Source: Archangium lipolyticum (lineage in GTDB: Bacteria > Myxococcota > Myxococcia > Myxococcales > Myxococcaceae). Taken from it: a stretch of 64,000 bases of DNA. Positions 61,841-64,000 of the stretch are shown here, in pieces. Numbering within the stretch: position 1 is the first letter of the stretch; each line of letters starts with the position of its first letter. Where the stretch lies: contig NZ_JANKBZ010000006.1 in the NCBI RefSeq assembly GCF_024623785.1, positions 62,001-126,000 on the forward strand, in the 5' to 3' direction. The translations under genes were made by a program, and so were the position numbers. The notes under the pieces are model-generated. The model was given only the letters and a program-made list of their open reading frames with translations. It did no database searches and was not told where the DNA came from.

Positions 61841-62224
61841 ATGAAGCGCTGGTTGGGATGGACGGTCGTTCTGGGCCTGGGAGGAGCGCTCGCCACGGGT
61901 TGCGTCCAGAATCAGGAGGAGGGCGCCAAGGAGATGGGCCCGCCCTACACGCCCATCCAGGAGAAGTACAAATCGCCCCCTGGCTCGGCCGCCGAGAGTC
62001 CCCAGGCAGGCACTGGCGGCGCGGGGCTCTCCACGCCCGATCGATGGCAGCCCCACCCGGACAACGCGGCTCGGGAAGACGAGGGGCCCTACATGCTCAG
62101 CCAGCCCCAACCGGTGCCCCGCGAGCGCAGGGAATCGCCCCTGGGCGTGGGCTCGGGCACGGACTCGGCCCGGAAGATGGCCATGGACCAGTTGAAGAAC
62201 CAGGAGAAGCAGGGGGAGCGCTAG
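61841..62224 (+). CDS. Small lipoprotein
   Basis: A 127-residue protein; AGGAGAG precedes the ATG, and the signal ends GALATGC (Cys21). The mature part is low in structure and rich in Pro, Gln, Glu and Gly (PPYTPIQEKYKSPPGSAAES), ending MDQLKNQEKQGER. Function unknown. The stop overlaps the stop of the convergent ABC gene (shared CTAG). Confidence 0.65.
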   Translation: MKRWLGWTVVLGLGGALATGCVQNQEEGAKEMGPPYTPIQEKYKSPPGSAAESPQAGTGGAGLSTPDRWQPHPDNAAREDEGPYMLSQPQPVPRERRESPLGVGSGTDSARKMAMDQLKNQEKQGER

Positions 62225-63018
62225 CGGCGCTCGGCGGGCGGGCGCGCGCGCGGGGCGAACAGGCGCGCTCCCGAGGGCGCGCTCGCCATCTCCATGGGCA
62301 CACCATAGAGGGCCTCGAGCCGCTCGCGTTGGAGCACGTCCGGCGCGGGGCCCTGGGCCAGCACCTCCCCATCGCGCAGCAGCAGCACGTGCGTGGCGAA
62401 GGCCGCCGCGAGGTTGACGTCGTGGAGCACCGCCACCGCGCCCAGGCCCGCGTCCACCCGCTCGCGCACGCGCTCCAGCGCCCCCACCTGGTGGGCCACG
62501 TCCAGGAAGGCCGTGGGCTCGTCCAGCAGCAACAGCCTCGGTTGCTGCACCAGTCCGCGCGCCATCAGCAGCATCCGGCGCTCGCCTCCGGACATGGCCT
62601 CGCAGGAGCGCTCCGCCAGGTAGGCCACTCCGAGATCCTCCATCACCTCCAGCGCCAGGGCCTCGTCGCTCGCCGAGGTGAGACCCCACAGGCCCAGGTG
62701 CGGGCTGCGCCCCATCAGCACCAGCTCCAGTCCGTTGAAGCCCTCGGCCGACTCGACGGTCTGCGGCACCCACGCCACCTGCCGGGCCAGCGCCCGCGCC
62801 TCCCACTCCTGCCTCTCGCGCCCCAGCAGCCGGATGACTCCGCGCGTCCAGGGCATCGCGCCGAGCACGCTTCGCAGCAGCGTGCTCTTGCCCGTGCCAT
62901 TGGGTCCGAGCACCGCCCAGAGCTCTCCGGCCCGTACGGAGCAGTCCACGCCCCGCAGCACGGGTGAGGGCCCATAGCCGGCGCTCAGTCCCTGGATGTC
63001 GAGGAGCGTATCCACCAC
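62221..63018 (-). CDS. ABC transporter ATPase (iron/heme/B12 type)
   Basis: A 265-residue ATPase with Walker A GPNGTGKSTLLRSVLG, Q-loop VAWVPQTVE, signature MSGGERRMLLMARGL, Walker B LLLLDEPTAFLD and the switch His in VLHDVNLAAAFATHVLLL. The closest pattern is the FecE/BtuD/HmuV group that serves siderophore, heme or cobalamin importers. The permease and binding protein are not in the window. A GTG start is used (two GTG codons in a row, 63018 and 63015). Confidence 0.9.
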   Translation of the reverse strand: MVDTLLDIQGLSAGYGPSPVLRGVDCSVRAGELWAVLGPNGTGKSTLLRSVLGAMPWTRGVIRLLGRERQEWEARALARQVAWVPQTVESAEGFNGLELVLMGRSPHLGLWGLTSASDEALALEVMEDLGVAYLAERSCEAMSGGERRMLLMARGLVQQPRLLLLDEPTAFLDVAHQVGALERVRERVDAGLGAVAVLHDVNLAAAFATHVLLLRDGEVLAQGPAPDVLQRERLEALYGVPMEMASAPSGARLFAPRARPPAERR

Positions 63019-63037
63019 GTGTCGGGAAGGCCTCGGA

Positions 63038-64000
63038 CTACGAGCCGCTCTTCTTCTTCTGGATGTCCCGGTACAGCGCCTTCACCTTACCGAGCACCTC
63101 GGCGTCCTCGACGTCTCCCAGGCCCACCACCTCGGCCTCCAGGTTCTCGTAGCGGCTGCACAGGAACTCGAGGCTCTCGCAGGCATGGATCTTCGTGAGC
63201 GCCTTGTAGGCGGTGCGCGTGCGTGCCCACTCCTTCTGCAGCATCGACTGGGGGGCACGCGAGGAGATGGTGTTGGTGCGCTTGCCACGCTGCGACGGAC
63301 GCTTGCCGGGAGCGGCCGCCGGCGCCTCGTCGGAGCCGGACGAGAGCGGAGCGGGCATGGGCAGCTCCGGAGCCGGCGTGCCCGCGAGGGAGCCCGTGTC
63401 CGGCTCCGTGTCGGGAGCCACGGCGAGCGTCCCCGCCGGAGCGGCGGCGGGCGTGCCCGCGTCTTCCGTGCCGGAGGTTCCCGCGTCAGCGGCCAGGGCC
63501 TCGAGCGGGGCGGCGCTGTCCGGCCCCCCAGCGGAGCCCGACTCCTTCGAGTCCTCCCGCGCGGAGTCCGCCAGGGAGGAAGGCTCCTCCACGAGGGGGG
63601 CAGGAGCGGCGGGTTCGCGGGGCGGAACCGAGCCCGTCTTGTTGCCCGGCAGCGACAACGGGCGAGGAGCCTGAGGCTTCACCTGCTCCTGCTGGCGCTG
63701 CATGAAGAAGAGGACGGCCGCCACGCAGCCCCCCAACAGCAGCAGGAGTCCCAAGACGAGCCACACCCGCGAGCGCCTGGGCCGCTGGGGCATGGCCGTG
63801 CGCTTCGTGATTTCCTGCGAAGGCAGCCGCGCCGCTTCCTCGGTGTTCTCCTCGTCTTCGTCCGTCCTGTTCCGGGAGGGAACGGGCGCCATCCTCGGAG
63901 AGGACTGCGGGCGCTGGGGGACGGCGGGGAGGCCCGTCGAGGTCGTGCGGCGGCGGGCTCCACGAGCACCGGGCCGTGGCCTGCCACCCTGGGACACCTC
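63038..64000 (-). CDS. Membrane protein with long Ala/Pro linker, 3' part
   Basis: An open frame that continues beyond the window edge, 320 codons visible. The visible N-part is Arg/Pro/Ser rich (cytoplasmic) with an acidic stretch (RTDEDEENTEEAARL), then one membrane helix (VWLVLGLLLLLGGCVAAVLFF), then about 130 residues of Ala/Pro/Ser/Glu-rich linker, then a folded tail with CESLEFLCSRYENLEAEVVG. This arrangement is common at the end of myxobacterial Ser/Thr kinases, but no kinase domain is visible here, so that is only a guess. It ends 19 bases before the ABC ATPase start. Confidence 0.6.
   Translation of the reverse strand, partial: EVSQGGRPRPGARGARRRTTSTGLPAVPQRPQSSPRMAPVPSRNRTDEDEENTEEAARLPSQEITKRTAMPQRPRRSRVWLVLGLLLLLGGCVAAVLFFMQRQQEQVKPQAPRPLSLPGNKTGSVPPREPAAPAPLVEEPSSLADSAREDSKESGSAGGPDSAAPLEALAADAGTSGTEDAGTPAAAPAGTLAVAPDTEPDTGSLAGTPAPELPMPAPLSSGSDEAPAAAPGKRPSQRGKRTNTISSRAPQSMLQKEWARTRTAYKALTKIHACESLEFLCSRYENLEAEVVGLGDVEDAEVLGKVKALYRDIQKKKSGS

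Overview
The window is about 70% G+C with very strong third-position G/C bias. It carries long secreted and outer-membrane proteins, ECF sigma and anti-sigma pairs, many lipoproteins and a sphingosine-phosphate-lyase-like enzyme. This points to a myxobacterium of the Cystobacterineae type (Archangium, Cystobacter or Myxococcus-like). That assignment rests on gene content and codon style only. No rRNA, tRNA, CRISPR array, insertion sequence or phage gene was recognised.

Layout. 1-5.6 kb: the 3' end of a GH71 glucanase, a bPH-like membrane protein, a two-component pair, a CoA-type Nudix hydrolase and UppP. 5.7-11.5 kb: a YchJ-like protein, a lipoprotein HtrA protease, a small lipoprotein, then an operon of ECF sigma factor, zinc-finger anti-sigma factor and a secreted caspase-like protease with a beta-rich, barrel-like C-terminus. 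11.7-14.2 kb: a large surface lipoprotein. 14.3-21.3 kb: two HlyD-type adaptors, a C39-peptidase ABC exporter and a lipoprotein amidohydrolase on the + strand. These face a 50-residue double-glycine-leader peptide gene and a putative HxxxH-type peptide-modifying enzyme on the - strand. This looks like a small, possibly undescribed peptide (RiPP-like) system and is the main find. 21.6-27 kb: an MFS permease, a tiny cysteine-rich secreted protein and two DUF4139 proteins, one carrying an inserted TonB-receptor-like N-terminal module. 27-35 kb: NYN protein, MetK, MlaC-like protein, a Gcr-like membrane protein and an RND exporter. 34.8-39.6 kb: a urease operon, ureD-ureAB(fused)-ureC-ureF-ureG, with no ureE. 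39.8-43 kb: FGGY sugar kinase plus sphingosine-1-phosphate-lyase-like enzyme. 43-46 kb: two Pho-box-like sites in front of a DUF47/PhoU-like protein and a Pit phosphate transporter, then a lipoprotein and an MgtC-like protein. 46-55.6 kb: a complete mannose-type PTS (IIA-IIB-IIC-IID-HPr-EI), a DUF5916 outer-membrane protein, RapZ and HPr kinase. 55.6-64 kb: GT22 mannosyltransferase, HIT protein, DUF1275 protein, cysteine-rich secreted proteins (one gene apparently frameshifted), a CLC chloride channel, a lipoprotein, an iron/B12-type ABC ATPase and a truncated transmembrane protein.

How parts fit. HPr kinase, RapZ, HPr, EI and the EII genes suggest a regulatory PTS circuit controlled through HPr Ser phosphorylation. 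The Pho boxes tie phosphate uptake to PhoB-type control. Four copies of one palindromic repeat lie in gene-end intergenic gaps, three of them between convergent genes, so they may act as transcription ends. Start codons were chosen by Shine-Dalgarno position, overlap with the upstream gene and signal-peptide placement. Where that evidence is weak it is stated.
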